64,000 nucleotides of DNA from Gemmatimonadota bacterium (GTDB lineage: Bacteria > Gemmatimonadota > Gemmatimonadetes > Gemmatimonadales > GWC2-71-9), in assembly GCA_016713435.1 (NCBI GenBank), contig JADJPD010000001.1:310001-374000 (forward strand), read 5' to 3'. The first letter of the stretch is position 1; the number at the start of each line of letters is the position of its first letter. Shown one piece after another: positions 1-7,961 of the stretch. A program made the translations under genes and the position numbers. The notes under the pieces are model-generated. The model was given only the letters and a program-made list of their open reading frames with translations, searched no databases and was not told the DNA's origin.

Positions 1-1
1 G

Positions 2-1216
2 ACCCTGCACCTCCTCGGCCTCCTGGGCCCGGGCGGGGTGCATGCCATCGACCAGCACCTGGTGGCCTGCCTCGAGCTCGGCGTGCGGCTCGGGGTGCCG
101 AGGATCGCCGTGCACGGCTTCCTCGACGGGCGCGACACCCTGCCCACCATCGGGGCGCAGGTGGTCCGTCAGCTCCAGCAGGACATCGATCGCATCGCGC
201 CGGGCCGGGCGGTGATCGCGTCGCTGGTGGGGCGCTACTTCGCCATGGACCGGGACCGGCGCTGGGAGCGCACCCGGCAGGCCTATGACGCCATGGTGCG
301 CGGCATCGGCCGGCCGGAGACGGACCCGGTGGCCGCCGTCGAGGGCGCGCTGGCGCGGGGCGAGACCGACGAGTTCGTGAAGCCCATCGTGCTGGTGAAG
401 GATGGGGTGCCGGTGGCGCCCATCCGCGATGGCGACGGGATCTTCTGCTTCAACTACCGCAGTGACCGGATGCGCCAGATCGTGCGCACCCTCATGAGCA
501 CCGGCTTCGACGGCTTCGACGTGAGCGACCGGCCGCGGGTGCGCATGGTGACCATGACGCAGTACGACCGCACCTTCCAGGTGCCGCAGGCCTTCCCGCC
601 CTTCACCATGGCCAAGATCATGGCGGAGGTGCTGGCGGACCACGGCCGCACCCAGCTGCGCACCGCCGAGACCGAGAAGTACCCGCACGTGACGTACTTC
701 TTCAACGGCGGCTACGAGCCGCCGTACAAGGGCGAGGAGCGGCTGCTGGTGGCCTCGCAGAAGGTGGCCACGTACGACCTGGCGCCCGAGATGAGCGCCG
801 CCGGCATCACCGACGTGCTGGTGAAGGGCATGGAGCAGCGGGCGCACGACTTCCTGCTCTGCAACTTCGCCAACGCCGACATGGTGGGGCACACCGGCGT
901 GCTGCCCGCGGTGCTCACCGCCGTCGAGACGGTGGACCGCTGCCTGGGCCGCATCATGGAGGCCGCCGAGCGCTCCGGGGCCACGGTGCTCATCACCGCG
1001 GACCACGGCAACTGCGAACTCATGATCGATCCCGAGACCGGCGGCGCCCATACGGCGCACACCACCAACCCGGTGCCCTTCCTGGTGGCCCACGGGGACG
1101 TGGCCGGCCCGCTGCGCGGCGGCGGTGCGCTCTGCGACGTCGGCCCGACCGTGCTCGGCCTCCTCGGCATCACGCCGCCGCCGGAGATGACCGGCCGCGA
1201 CCTCCGCCTTCCCTGA
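2..1216 (+). CDS. gpmI: 2,3-bisphosphoglycerate-independent phosphoglycerate mutase (5' end outside window)
   Basis: This enzyme interconverts 3- and 2-phosphoglycerate in glycolysis and gluconeogenesis using two metal ions, usually Mn2+. The frame is open to base 2, so the gene begins upstream; about 404 of the family's usual ~510 residues are present. Visible family motifs, in order, are GGVH, HGFLDGRDT, SLVGRYFAMDRD, FNYRSDR, KVATYDLAPEMSA, NFANADMVGHTG and ITADHGNCE. The last two supply metal ligands of the alkaline-phosphatase-like domain. The phosphoserine region lies outside the window. The gene ends at TGA 1214-1216, followed by a short gap before an outer-membrane protein gene. Confidence 0.95.
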   Translation, partial: TLHLLGLLGPGGVHAIDQHLVACLELGVRLGVPRIAVHGFLDGRDTLPTIGAQVVRQLQQDIDRIAPGRAVIASLVGRYFAMDRDRRWERTRQAYDAMVRGIGRPETDPVAAVEGALARGETDEFVKPIVLVKDGVPVAPIRDGDGIFCFNYRSDRMRQIVRTLMSTGFDGFDVSDRPRVRMVTMTQYDRTFQVPQAFPPFTMAKIMAEVLADHGRTQLRTAETEKYPHVTYFFNGGYEPPYKGEERLLVASQKVATYDLAPEMSAAGITDVLVKGMEQRAHDFLLCNFANADMVGHTGVLPAVLTAVETVDRCLGRIMEAAERSGATVLITADHGNCELMIDPETGGAHTAHTTNPVPFLVAHGDVAGPLRGGGALCDVGPTVLGLLGITPPPEMTGRDLRLP

Positions 1217-1269
1217 GCCCATGCCGGCGGCCGCTGGTGCGGTGCCGGTCCGAGGGTAGATTGCGCCCC

Positions 1270-1974
1270 ATGTCCCGTGCCCTGCTCGCCGCCCTGGCCC
1301 TCGCCACGGCCGTGTCCCCGCTCGCCGCCCAGACCATCCGCTCCCCCTACCGTGACATCGTGCACGGACGGTCGCTCACCGTGTTCTACGGCGACCTGGC
1401 CGGCGACGGCGGCTCGGTGGGCGTGGGCCCGCACAACGGCCGCGTCTACGGCGTCCGGGGCGACATCCGCCTCGGCGCACCGCTCCAGTTCGGCCTCACC
1501 CTCTCGCACGCGGAGACCGAGCGGCTGGTGGTGAGCGCCGACGACAGCGTGGCCAACCGCGTGGACGGCCCCGTGGCGGAGCCGATCACCATGGTGGAGG
1601 CGGCCATGCAGCTCAACCTCACCGGCAAGAAGAGCTGGCACGGGCTCGCGCCGTTCGTGGGGGTGGGCGTGGGCCTCGCCATCGGGGGCGAGGGGCCGGG
1701 GACCGCGGTGGACTCGAGCGGCTACAAGTTCGGCACCAAGTTCTTCTTCAGCCCCGGGCTGGGCGCGCGGTTCTTCCTGGGACAGTCGTTCAGCCTCCGG
1801 GTGGAGGCGCGGCAGCTCTTCTGGAAGCTCAAGTACCCGCTGGTGTACACGGAGGAGCCGGCGGCCGAGCCGTCGAGCGATCCCGACCGCCCCAACGCGG
1901 TGCTGCCGGACGGCAAGCGCGACGCCTGGTCCGGCGCGCGCGAGCTGCGCGTGGGCGCGGCGTTCCACTTCTAG
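1270..1974 (+). CDS. Outer-membrane beta-barrel protein, function unknown
   Basis: A 234-residue exported protein. I chose ATG 1270 because it gives a clean signal peptide (Arg, then an Ala/Leu stretch ending in PLAAQ). An earlier in-frame ATG at 1237 would add an Arg-rich stretch that spoils it. The mature part alternates Gly-rich turns with amphipathic strands (GVRGDIRLGAPLQFGLTL, VGVGVGLAIGG, FSPGLGARFFLG) and ends in Phe-His-Phe, as expected for a small outer-membrane barrel. The gene stops one base before the next start. No specific function can be read from it. Confidence 0.75.
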   Translation: MSRALLAALALATAVSPLAAQTIRSPYRDIVHGRSLTVFYGDLAGDGGSVGVGPHNGRVYGVRGDIRLGAPLQFGLTLSHAETERLVVSADDSVANRVDGPVAEPITMVEAAMQLNLTGKKSWHGLAPFVGVGVGLAIGGEGPGTAVDSSGYKFGTKFFFSPGLGARFFLGQSFSLRVEARQLFWKLKYPLVYTEEPAAEPSSDPDRPNAVLPDGKRDAWSGARELRVGAAFHF

Positions 1975-1975
1975 C

Positions 1976-2392
1976 GTGGCCACGAGCCTCACCCGCCGCG
2001 TCTGCTTCCGGGCGCACCACCACCTCTGGCGCGCCGACTGGAGCGCGGCGCAGAACCGGGCGGCGTTCGGGGCGCTGAGCGAGTCACACCCGCACGAGTA
2101 CACCTGCGACGTGAGCGTGAGCGGCGCCGTGGACCCGGTGACGGGGATGCTGGTGGACCTGGTGGCGCTCGACGCGCTGCTGGCGCGCGAGGTGACCGGG
2201 GCGCTCGACGGGCGCGACCTCAACCGCGAGGTGGCCCCGTTCGCGAGCGGCCGGCCCATCCCCACCTGCGAGGCGCTGGCGGAGCACCTCTTCGCGCGGA
2301 TCAGGGCCGGGCTGCCGGCCGGCGTGCGGCTGGCCCGGGTGCGGGTCGCCGAGGATGCGACGCTCGGCGCGGAGTGCACCGGCCTCGCCTGA
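1976..2392 (+). CDS. 6-pyruvoyl-tetrahydropterin synthase / QueD-family protein, catalytic residues altered
   Basis: A 138-residue single-domain protein starting at GTG 1976, one base after the previous stop. It aligns along its length with the PTPS/QueD fold. The zinc histidines are present (FRAHHHL and SHPHEY), as are the DPVTGMLVDL segment and a Glu in RVRVAED at the pterin-binding position. The usual catalytic Cys (FGKC in mammalian PTPS) is replaced in FGALSES, and the His of LDH is Gly in LDGRDL. The family makes pterin or 7-deazaguanine precursors. With this active site the reaction is uncertain, and a PTPS-III-like or non-catalytic role is possible. No other queuosine or folate gene is nearby. 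Confidence 0.75.
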   Translation: MATSLTRRVCFRAHHHLWRADWSAAQNRAAFGALSESHPHEYTCDVSVSGAVDPVTGMLVDLVALDALLAREVTGALDGRDLNREVAPFASGRPIPTCEALAEHLFARIRAGLPAGVRLARVRVAEDATLGAECTGLA

Positions 2393-2509
2393 GTGTGCGG
2401 GAGTCGGCCCACGGGGCCGTCTCCGGCTGCTGACGGACCCCACCCCGACGGGCCCCGCGCGGCCGGGCGCGGCCGAGCGGTCCCGTGGATTCCCCTCACC
2501 CCGATACCC

Positions 2510-3316
2510 ATGCGCCGGACGACCCTGCTCGCCGCGAGCTGTGCGCTGCTCCTCCTGCCCACCCCTGGCGCCGCCCAGCGGAGCGCCGACCAGGCGCGCC
2601 TCGTCATCTCCGTGGGCCTCGGCCAGACGCTCGGCGGGAAGAACCTCTGGTCGGTGGGGGCGCAGCCGCTGCAGGTCTACCCGGGCCGCATCGACACCAT
2701 CGCGGTGCAGCGCGCGTTCCGGACCACGTTCAACATCGACTTCAGCGCCACCTACTTCCCCACGCCCAACCTCGGCTTCAACGCCGGCGCCACCCTGCTC
2801 GGGCTCGGCACCGCGGACGCCTGCGCCACGGGCGGCTCGGATACCGGTGGCCCGGTGAGCGACTCCACGATCTACCTCTGCAACCAGCTCGACCGGGGCG
2901 AGCGGAGCGCCACCTCGGGCGTGCTGTCGGCGGGGGTCGTCTATCGCATCGCGCCGCACAACAAGCTCTATCCGTACGTGCGCGCCAACGCGGGCCTCGC
3001 GATCTCGCAGCAGAGCTTCATCCGGCTCCGCGGCACCTATGCCGACGACAGCGAGAAGAACATCTACAACGACCCCGAGCCCGCCAACACCCAGCCCTAC
3101 TTCGGCTTCGGGGGCGGGATCGTGGCGGTGCTCGGCGGCGGCTACCAGTTCCGCTTCGAGGTGCGCGACAACTGGGTGCGGATCCCCACCGTGACCGGCT
3201 CGACCGCCGGCTTCACGGGCGGCGAGCCGCCGACCAAGACGACCGGCCGCCACCTGGTGAGCGTCGTGGCCGCCTTCGACGTGGTCCTCGAGCGGAAGCG
3301 CGGCCGCCGCTACTGA
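2510..3316 (+). CDS. Outer-membrane beta-barrel protein, function unknown
   Basis: A 268-residue exported protein. ATG 2510 gives a signal peptide (MRRTT, a Leu-rich core, then GAAQ). The mature region has alternating strands typical of OmpA/OmpW-like barrels (FNIDFSATYFPTPNLGFNAG, LSAGVVYRIAP, YPYVRANAGLAI, YFGFGGGIVAVLGGGYQFRF). Two Cys residues near position 105-125 could form a loop disulfide. The stop codon TGA overlaps the mobA start (TGATG), so the two genes are probably co-transcribed, although a functional link is not obvious. Confidence 0.7.
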   Translation: MRRTTLLAASCALLLLPTPGAAQRSADQARLVISVGLGQTLGGKNLWSVGAQPLQVYPGRIDTIAVQRAFRTTFNIDFSATYFPTPNLGFNAGATLLGLGTADACATGGSDTGGPVSDSTIYLCNQLDRGERSATSGVLSAGVVYRIAPHNKLYPYVRANAGLAISQQSFIRLRGTYADDSEKNIYNDPEPANTQPYFGFGGGIVAVLGGGYQFRFEVRDNWVRIPTVTGSTAGFTGGEPPTKTTGRHLVSVVAAFDVVLERKRGRRY

Positions 3317-3921
3317 TGCAGGGCGCCATCCTCGCCGGCGGCGGGGCCACCCGCTTCGGCGGGGGGCCCAAGGGCCTGCAGGCGGTCGGTGGCGTCCGCA
3401 TCCTCGACCGCCTGGTGGCCGCCTTCGAGACGGCGCTGGGCGCGCCGCCGCTCCTGGTGGCCAACGATCCCGCCGCCCTCGCCTGGCTGCCCCGCCTCCG
3501 CGTGGTCCCCGACCTCCGCCCCGGCCTTGGCGCCGCGGGCGGCCTGCACACCGCCGTGCTGCAGGCGCCGGCCCCGGTGGTGTGCGTGGCGTGGGACATG
3601 CCCTTCATCCCGCCCGCCCTGATCCGCGCCCTGGCCGACGGCCTGACGGGACATGATGCCTTCCTGCCGGAAAGCGGCAATCGTCGCGGGGTCGAGCCGC
3701 TCTGCGCGGCGTACGGACCCGCCGCGGGCGCGGCGATGGCCGCCGCGCTCGACGCCGGCGACCGCCGGGCGATCGGCTTCCATGATCGCCTGAATGTCGG
3801 TATCCTCCCCCTGTCCCGGGTGGCCCAGTTCGGCGATCCGGCCACCCTGTTCTTCAACGTCAACACGACGGACGACCTCGCGGAGGCCGACAGGCGGTGG
3901 CGACTCGCATCATCTCAGTGA
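3316..3921 (+). CDS. mobA: Molybdenum cofactor guanylyltransferase MobA-like
   Basis: A 201-residue nucleotidyltransferase expected to attach GMP to molybdopterin to form the guanine dinucleotide cofactor. It begins with the LAGGG-x(4)-FGGGPKGL phosphate-binding loop (consensus LAGG...GxxK). It continues with PDLRPGLGAAGGL (the family's D-x-PG-x-GP motif) and VVCVAWDMPF, which holds the metal-binding Asp. The C-terminus FFNVNTTDDL matches the family's N-x-N-T-x-x-D end. The start ATG 3316 overlaps the upstream stop and the end overlaps mobB by 25 bases. The neighbours mobB and moeA support the assignment. Confidence 0.85.
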   Translation: MQGAILAGGGATRFGGGPKGLQAVGGVRILDRLVAAFETALGAPPLLVANDPAALAWLPRLRVVPDLRPGLGAAGGLHTAVLQAPAPVVCVAWDMPFIPPALIRALADGLTGHDAFLPESGNRRGVEPLCAAYGPAAGAAMAAALDAGDRRAIGFHDRLNVGILPLSRVAQFGDPATLFFNVNTTDDLAEADRRWRLASSQ

Positions 3922-4421
3922 TCGGCCGGAAGAACGCGGGCAAGACCACGCTGCTGGTGGCGCTCGCGGCCGAGTACGTGCGCAAGGGGCGGCGCGTGAT
4001 GACGATCAAGCAGGCCGCCGAGAGCCCCGAGCTGGACCTGCCGGGCAGCGACCGCTTCCGCCACTTCCACGAGGGCAAGGCCGAGCGCTCGCTGCTGGTG
4101 ACGCCGGACCGGCGCCACCTGGTGGAGCGGGCGCAGGACCCGGGCGACCCGGTGGCGCTGGCCCGCCACTACCTCGACGGCGCCGACATCGTGCTGGTGG
4201 AAGGCTTCCAGGCGGCGAGCCTCCCCAAGATCGAGGTGTTCCGGAAGGAAGTCGGCCCCAAGCCGCTCTACGTGGCGGGCGCGCCGAACGCCGGCGAGTG
4301 GGTGGCCCTGGTGACCGACGACGAGAAGCTCGACGCCGCCTGCCCGGTGCTCCGCTTCCGCGACACCATGTGGCTGCAGCTGCTGGCCAACCTGGCGTGG
4401 GAGAAGGCCCAGGTCCTCTGA
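3897..4421 (+). CDS. mobB: Molybdopterin-guanine dinucleotide biosynthesis adaptor MobB
   Basis: A 174-residue P-loop GTPase-like protein that assists MobA. GTG 3897 lies inside the end of mobA. The Walker A motif is GRKNAGKTT at residues 10-18. RRVMTIKQA, DLPGSDRFRH and DIVLVEGFQAASLPKIEVFR are characteristic of MobB, the last including the VEGFK-like strand. The length is typical. The 3' end lies 20 bases before moeA. Translational coupling with mobA is likely from the overlap. Confidence 0.88.
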   Translation: MATRIISVIGRKNAGKTTLLVALAAEYVRKGRRVMTIKQAAESPELDLPGSDRFRHFHEGKAERSLLVTPDRRHLVERAQDPGDPVALARHYLDGADIVLVEGFQAASLPKIEVFRKEVGPKPLYVAGAPNAGEWVALVTDDEKLDAACPVLRFRDTMWLQLLANLAWEKAQVL

Positions 4422-4441
4422 GGCCGGCGCCTTCCCCACCC

Positions 4442-5704
4442 ATGCGCCCTCCCCTCCCCGCCCGCGACGCCGCCAACACCATCCAGGCCCACCTCCGCCG
4501 CCAGCCCGCGCTCCGCGTGCCGCTGGACGACGCGCTCGACGCCGTGCTGGCCGAGGACATCGTGGCCCCCATCGACATCCCCGCGTGGGCCAATTCGGCC
4601 ATGGACGGCTATGCCGCCCGGAGCGCGGACGTGCGCGGGGCCACGGCGGAGGCGCCGAAACGGCTCGAGGTGATTGAGCAGATCCCGGCAGGGCAGTTCC
4701 CCACCCGGCCGCTCACGCCGGGGACCTGCAGCCGGATCTTCACCGGGGCCCCCGTCCCGGTGGGCGCCGACTGCGTGATCCGCCAGGAGGACACCGACGG
4801 CGGGCGCGCGGAGGTGCGGATCACGAGCGACCGGGACGCGGGCAGCAACATCCGGCGGGCGGGCGAGGACCTGCAGAAGGGCGCCACCATCCTCACCGCC
4901 GGCTCCCCGCTCGGGCCCGCGGCGCTCGGCCTGCTGGCGTCGGTGGCGGTGGCCACCCCGATGATCTACCGCCGCCCCCGCGTGGCCATCTTCGGCGGTG
5001 GCGACGAGATCGTGGACGTGGACCAGCCGGACGAGATCCTGAGCGGGCGGAAGATCGCCAGCTCCAACACGCACACGCTGATGGCGCTGGTGCGCCAGGC
5101 GGGGGGCGTGCCGGTGAACCTGGGCATCGCGGCCGACACGCGGGCCAGCGTGCGAGAGCACTTCGAGCGCGCGCGCGCGTGCGACCTCATCGTCAGCTCC
5201 GCCGGCGTCAGCGTGGGCGAGCACGACCACGTGCGCGGGGTGCTGGAGGAACTCGGCGCCGAGCTGCTCTTCTGGCGGGTGCGCATGCGGCCGGGGGCGC
5301 CGGTGGGGTTCGGGCTGCTGCAGGGGGTGCCGTGGATCGGGCTCCCGGGCAATCCGGTGAGCACCATGGTGACCTTCGAGCTGTTCGTGCGGCCGGCCAT
5401 CCGGGCGCTGCTGGGCCAGGCGCTGCCGTTCCGGCGCGGCACCACCGTGGAGCTGGCGGTGCCCCTCTCGCTCGGGCCCCGGCTGCAGCACTTCCTCCGG
5501 GCCGTGGTGGACGACGCCCCCGCGCCGGGCGGGCTCCGGCCCGCGCGGCTCACGGGGCCGCAGGGCTCCGGCATCCTCACGTCCATGGTGCGCGCCAACG
5601 CGCTGCTGGTGATCCCGGAGGACCAGCCGCAGGTGGCCGCCGGCACCCCGGTCCAGGCCCTCCTCCTCGACGACCCCGCGCACCAGGCGGCGCCGCCCTT
5701 CTGA
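4442..5704 (+). CDS. moeA: Molybdopterin molybdenumtransferase MoeA
   Basis: A 420-residue protein that inserts molybdate into adenylylated molybdopterin. ATG 4442 gives the usual length. Recognisable segments are PAWANSAMDGYA (substrate region), TGAPVPVGADCVIRQED, GSNIRRAGEDLQKG, the conserved SSAGVSVGEHDHV strand and LPGNPVSTMVTFELFVRPAI near the C-terminus, followed by the domain IV barrel. It is the third gene of the mobA-mobB-moeA operon. The stop codon overlaps the first plausible codon of the following methyltransferase. Confidence 0.93.
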   Translation: MRPPLPARDAANTIQAHLRRQPALRVPLDDALDAVLAEDIVAPIDIPAWANSAMDGYAARSADVRGATAEAPKRLEVIEQIPAGQFPTRPLTPGTCSRIFTGAPVPVGADCVIRQEDTDGGRAEVRITSDRDAGSNIRRAGEDLQKGATILTAGSPLGPAALGLLASVAVATPMIYRRPRVAIFGGGDEIVDVDQPDEILSGRKIASSNTHTLMALVRQAGGVPVNLGIAADTRASVREHFERARACDLIVSSAGVSVGEHDHVRGVLEELGAELLFWRVRMRPGAPVGFGLLQGVPWIGLPGNPVSTMVTFELFVRPAIRALLGQALPFRRGTTVELAVPLSLGPRLQHFLRAVVDDAPAPGGLRPARLTGPQGSGILTSMVRANALLVIPEDQPQVAAGTPVQALLLDDPAHQAAPPF

Positions 5705-6843
5705 GCGCGCTCGACGCCTTCGCCGTCACGGCGCCGGGACTCGAGGCGCTGGCTGCCATGGAGCTGACGGCGCTGGGCCTGGCGCCCGGCGCCACCGAGC
5801 CGGGGGGCGTGAGCTTCCGTGCCACACCCGGGGCGCTGGCCCGCGCCAACCTCCAGCTCCGCACCGCCAGCCGCCTCCTGGTGCGCCGCGCCCGCTTCAC
5901 CGCCCGCGCCATGGGCGAGCTGGAGCGGAAGGCGGGCCAGCTCGACTGGGACGCCTGGCTCCCGCGCGACATGCCGGTGCGCTGGCGGGTCACCAGCAAG
6001 AAGTCGCGGCTGTATCACCAGAAGGGGATCGCGGAGCGGCTGGCGCACGCCGCGGGCCGGGCCGTGGCGGCACCCGAGGAAGAGGGCGCGCCTGACGACG
6101 AGCTGGGCGGCACCGGGGCGCAGCAGCTGGTGGTGGTGCGGGTGCTGCGCGACGAGCTGACGGTCAGCGTGGATGCCTCCGGCGAGCACCTGCACCGGCG
6201 CGGCTATCGCCTGGCCACCGCGAAGGCCCCGCTCCGCGAGACGCTCGCCGCGGCGCTGGTGCTCGCCAGCGCCTGGGATCCCGCCGAGCCACTGGCCGAT
6301 CCGTTCTGTGGCTCGGGCACCATTGCCATCGAGGCGGCCATGCTGGCGCGGCGGATCCCGCCCGGGCTCGGGCGCGGCTTTGCCTGCGAACGCTGGCCCG
6401 GATGGGATGGGGCCCTGGTGCCCGCGCTCCGCGCCGAGCTCCGCGCCGCCATCCTGCCCGGCGCCCGGGCCCCGATCCTGGCGAGCGACCGGGACGCGGG
6501 CGCCGTCGAGGCGGCGGCCGGCAACCTGGAGCGGGCGGGCGTGGCCGCCGACGTCACGCTGCGCCGCGCCACCATCTCGGAGTTCGCGCCGTCCGCAGCG
6601 CGCGGGGCGCTGGTGAGCAACCCTCCCTGGGGCCTTCGCGTGGGCGAGGCCCGCGCCCTCCGCGACCTCTACGCGCGACTGGGCCAGGTGCTGCGCGAGC
6701 GGGCGCCCGGCTGGTCGGCGACGCTGCTCCTGCCGCGCAGCCCGCTCGAGCGGGCCACGGAACTCCCGTGGCAGACGGCGTATACCACACAGGCGGGCGG
6801 GGTGGCGGTGCGGATGGTGACCCGGGGGCGGGATCAGGGGTAA
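5701..6843 (+). CDS. THUMP-domain class I SAM-dependent RNA methyltransferase (RlmL/Trm14-like)
   Basis: This protein is expected to methylate a guanosine in rRNA or tRNA. The N-terminal part (AVTAPGLEALAAMEL to about residue 155) resembles the ferredoxin-like/THUMP module. The catalytic domain has DPFCGSGTIAIEAA (SAM motif I) and SNPPWGLR (the NPPxG motif IV that binds the target base). The region EHLHRRGYR...APLRETLAAAL is typical of RlmL and Trm14. The homologous N-terminus reaches back to 5701, where the codon is CTG overlapping the moeA stop. No ATG, GTG or TTG lies in frame nearby upstream, and the first ATG is at 5758, inside the conserved domain. The start is therefore unresolved. Confidence 0.82.
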   Translation: MSALDAFAVTAPGLEALAAMELTALGLAPGATEPGGVSFRATPGALARANLQLRTASRLLVRRARFTARAMGELERKAGQLDWDAWLPRDMPVRWRVTSKKSRLYHQKGIAERLAHAAGRAVAAPEEEGAPDDELGGTGAQQLVVVRVLRDELTVSVDASGEHLHRRGYRLATAKAPLRETLAAALVLASAWDPAEPLADPFCGSGTIAIEAAMLARRIPPGLGRGFACERWPGWDGALVPALRAELRAAILPGARAPILASDRDAGAVEAAAGNLERAGVAADVTLRRATISEFAPSAARGALVSNPPWGLRVGEARALRDLYARLGQVLRERAPGWSATLLLPRSPLERATELPWQTAYTTQAGGVAVRMVTRGRDQG

Positions 6844-6880
6844 GCATCCAATGCGTTGCGGTGCAGGAAGTTAGGTGCCG

Positions 6881-6909
6881 TTGACGCCGTCCCACCCTGT
6901 CTTTATACT
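6881..6909 (+). promoter_or_regulatory. Sigma-70 promoter of the htpX-terC operon
   Basis: A TTGACG -35 box at 6881-6886 and a TATACT -10 box at 6904-6909 are separated by exactly 17 bases, one mismatch from consensus in each hexamer. Transcription would start near 6916, right at the 5' edge of the riboswitch. Confidence 0.85.
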
Positions 6910-6916
6910 GTTGCGC

Positions 6917-7034
6917 TCGAAGGGGAGTAGCTTGTCCGCGCAAGCGGAGGGCCCATCGTCAAGACTGTCGCGCCCCTGGCGCGGCACGGTGCGGCCAGGC
7001 TGACAGGGTATCGTCATCAGAGCGAGACCTTCAC
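6917..7034 (+). ncRNA. yybP-ykoY manganese riboswitch
   Basis: The leader contains the yybP-ykoY signature AAGGGGAGTAGC at 6920-6931 and its partner GCGAGACCTT at 7022-7031, with the internal CATCGTCAAGAC and GTATCGTCATCAG segments between them. The closing P1 helix pairs 6919-6923 with 7028-7032. This family binds Mn2+ and usually controls Mn2+ exporters; terC, a member of an Mn2+ exporter family, is in the operon. The placement directly after a promoter and before a competing terminator fits a transcriptional on-switch. Identification is from conserved sequence by eye; a covariance-model scan was not possible. Confidence 0.88.
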
Positions 7035-7102
7035 TGGAGACCATTCGGGACCGGATCCGTCCGACCCCGGTCTGGCCCAGTGGAGGTCTCGCAATCTTTT
7101 TT
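7022..7102 (+). terminator. Intrinsic terminator acting as the riboswitch expression platform
   Basis: Bases 7022-7037 pair with 7077-7092 (16 bp with one G-U), extended inward by AGACC 7038-7042 pairing with GGTCT 7069-7073. The stem is followed by a T-run at 7095-7102. The 5' arm contains the 3' strand of riboswitch P1 (7028-7032), so forming P1 and forming the terminator exclude each other. Ligand binding should stabilise P1 and let transcription proceed into htpX. Confidence 0.85.
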
Positions 7103-7116
7103 GGGGGGAACCATCC

Positions 7117-7961
7117 ATGTTGCTCAACAACCTGAAGACCGCGGTCCTGATGGCGGGGCTCATCGCCCTGCTCATGGCGGCCGGCCAACTCCTCGGCGGC
7201 GCGCAGGGCCTGGTGCTCGGCTCCATCCTGGGCCTGGGCATGAACTTCGTGATGTACTTCTGGTCCGACAAGCTGGTGCTCAGGATGTACGGCGCGCAGG
7301 TGGTGACGGAGCAGGAGGCGCCGGAGCTGTACCGGATGGTGGACCGGCTGCGGCAGCGCGCCGGCCTCCCGATGCCGGTGGTGGCGGTGGCGCGGCAGCA
7401 GCAGCCCAACGCCTTCGCCACGGGGCGGAGCCCCTCGCACGCGGTGGTGGCGGTGACCACGGGGATCCTGCAGATGATGCCGCAGGACGAGCTCGAGGGC
7501 GTCATCGCGCACGAGCTGGCGCACATCAAGAACCGCGACATGCTCATCAGCACGGTGGCGGCGGGCATCGCGGGCATGATCGGCAACCTGCCGTGGCTGC
7601 TGATGTTCATGGGCGGCCGGAGCGACGACGAGGGCGCAACCCGCTCGGCGAGCTGGCCCTGGTGATCCTGGCGCCGATCGCGGCCATGCTGATCCAGTTC
7701 GCCATCTCGCGCCAGCGCGAGTTCGAGGCGGACCGGGTGGGCGCCGAGATCCTGGGGCGGCCCATGCCGCTGGCGCAGGCGCTCCGCCGCCTCGACTACA
7801 TGGCGCACCAGATCCCGATGAACATCCCGCCGGCGGCCGCGCCGCTGGCGCAGGTGAACCCGCTCTCGGCCATGGGCGGCGGCATGATGAAGCTCTTCAG
7901 CACCCACCCGCCCACCGAGGAGCGGGTGGCGCGCCTCGAGGCGATGGCGGCCGGGCGCTGA
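7117..7961 (+). pseudogene. htpX: HtpX-like M48 membrane zinc protease, one-base frameshift
   Basis: HtpX is an inner-membrane metalloprotease for quality control of membrane proteins. The first segment (7117 to about 7635) has two N-terminal membrane helices and the catalytic HELAHIKNRD motif. The second segment continues in another frame with NPLGELALVILAPIAAMLIQ, the third zinc-ligand region REFEADRVGAE and FSTHPPTEERVARL. Together they make one full-length HtpX of about 281 residues. The switch is explained by one missing G near 7635-7637, where GGCGGC is expected before AACCCG. Both halves are well conserved, so a sequencing or assembly error is as likely as a real mutation. The gene ends immediately before terC. 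Confidence 0.85.

Noticed and set aside
712..2607. A 631-codon minus-strand frame and similar antisense frames over gpmI and the outer-membrane protein genes
   Set aside because: Composition is that of an antisense shadow in high-GC DNA, without a ribosome-binding site or recognisable domain.
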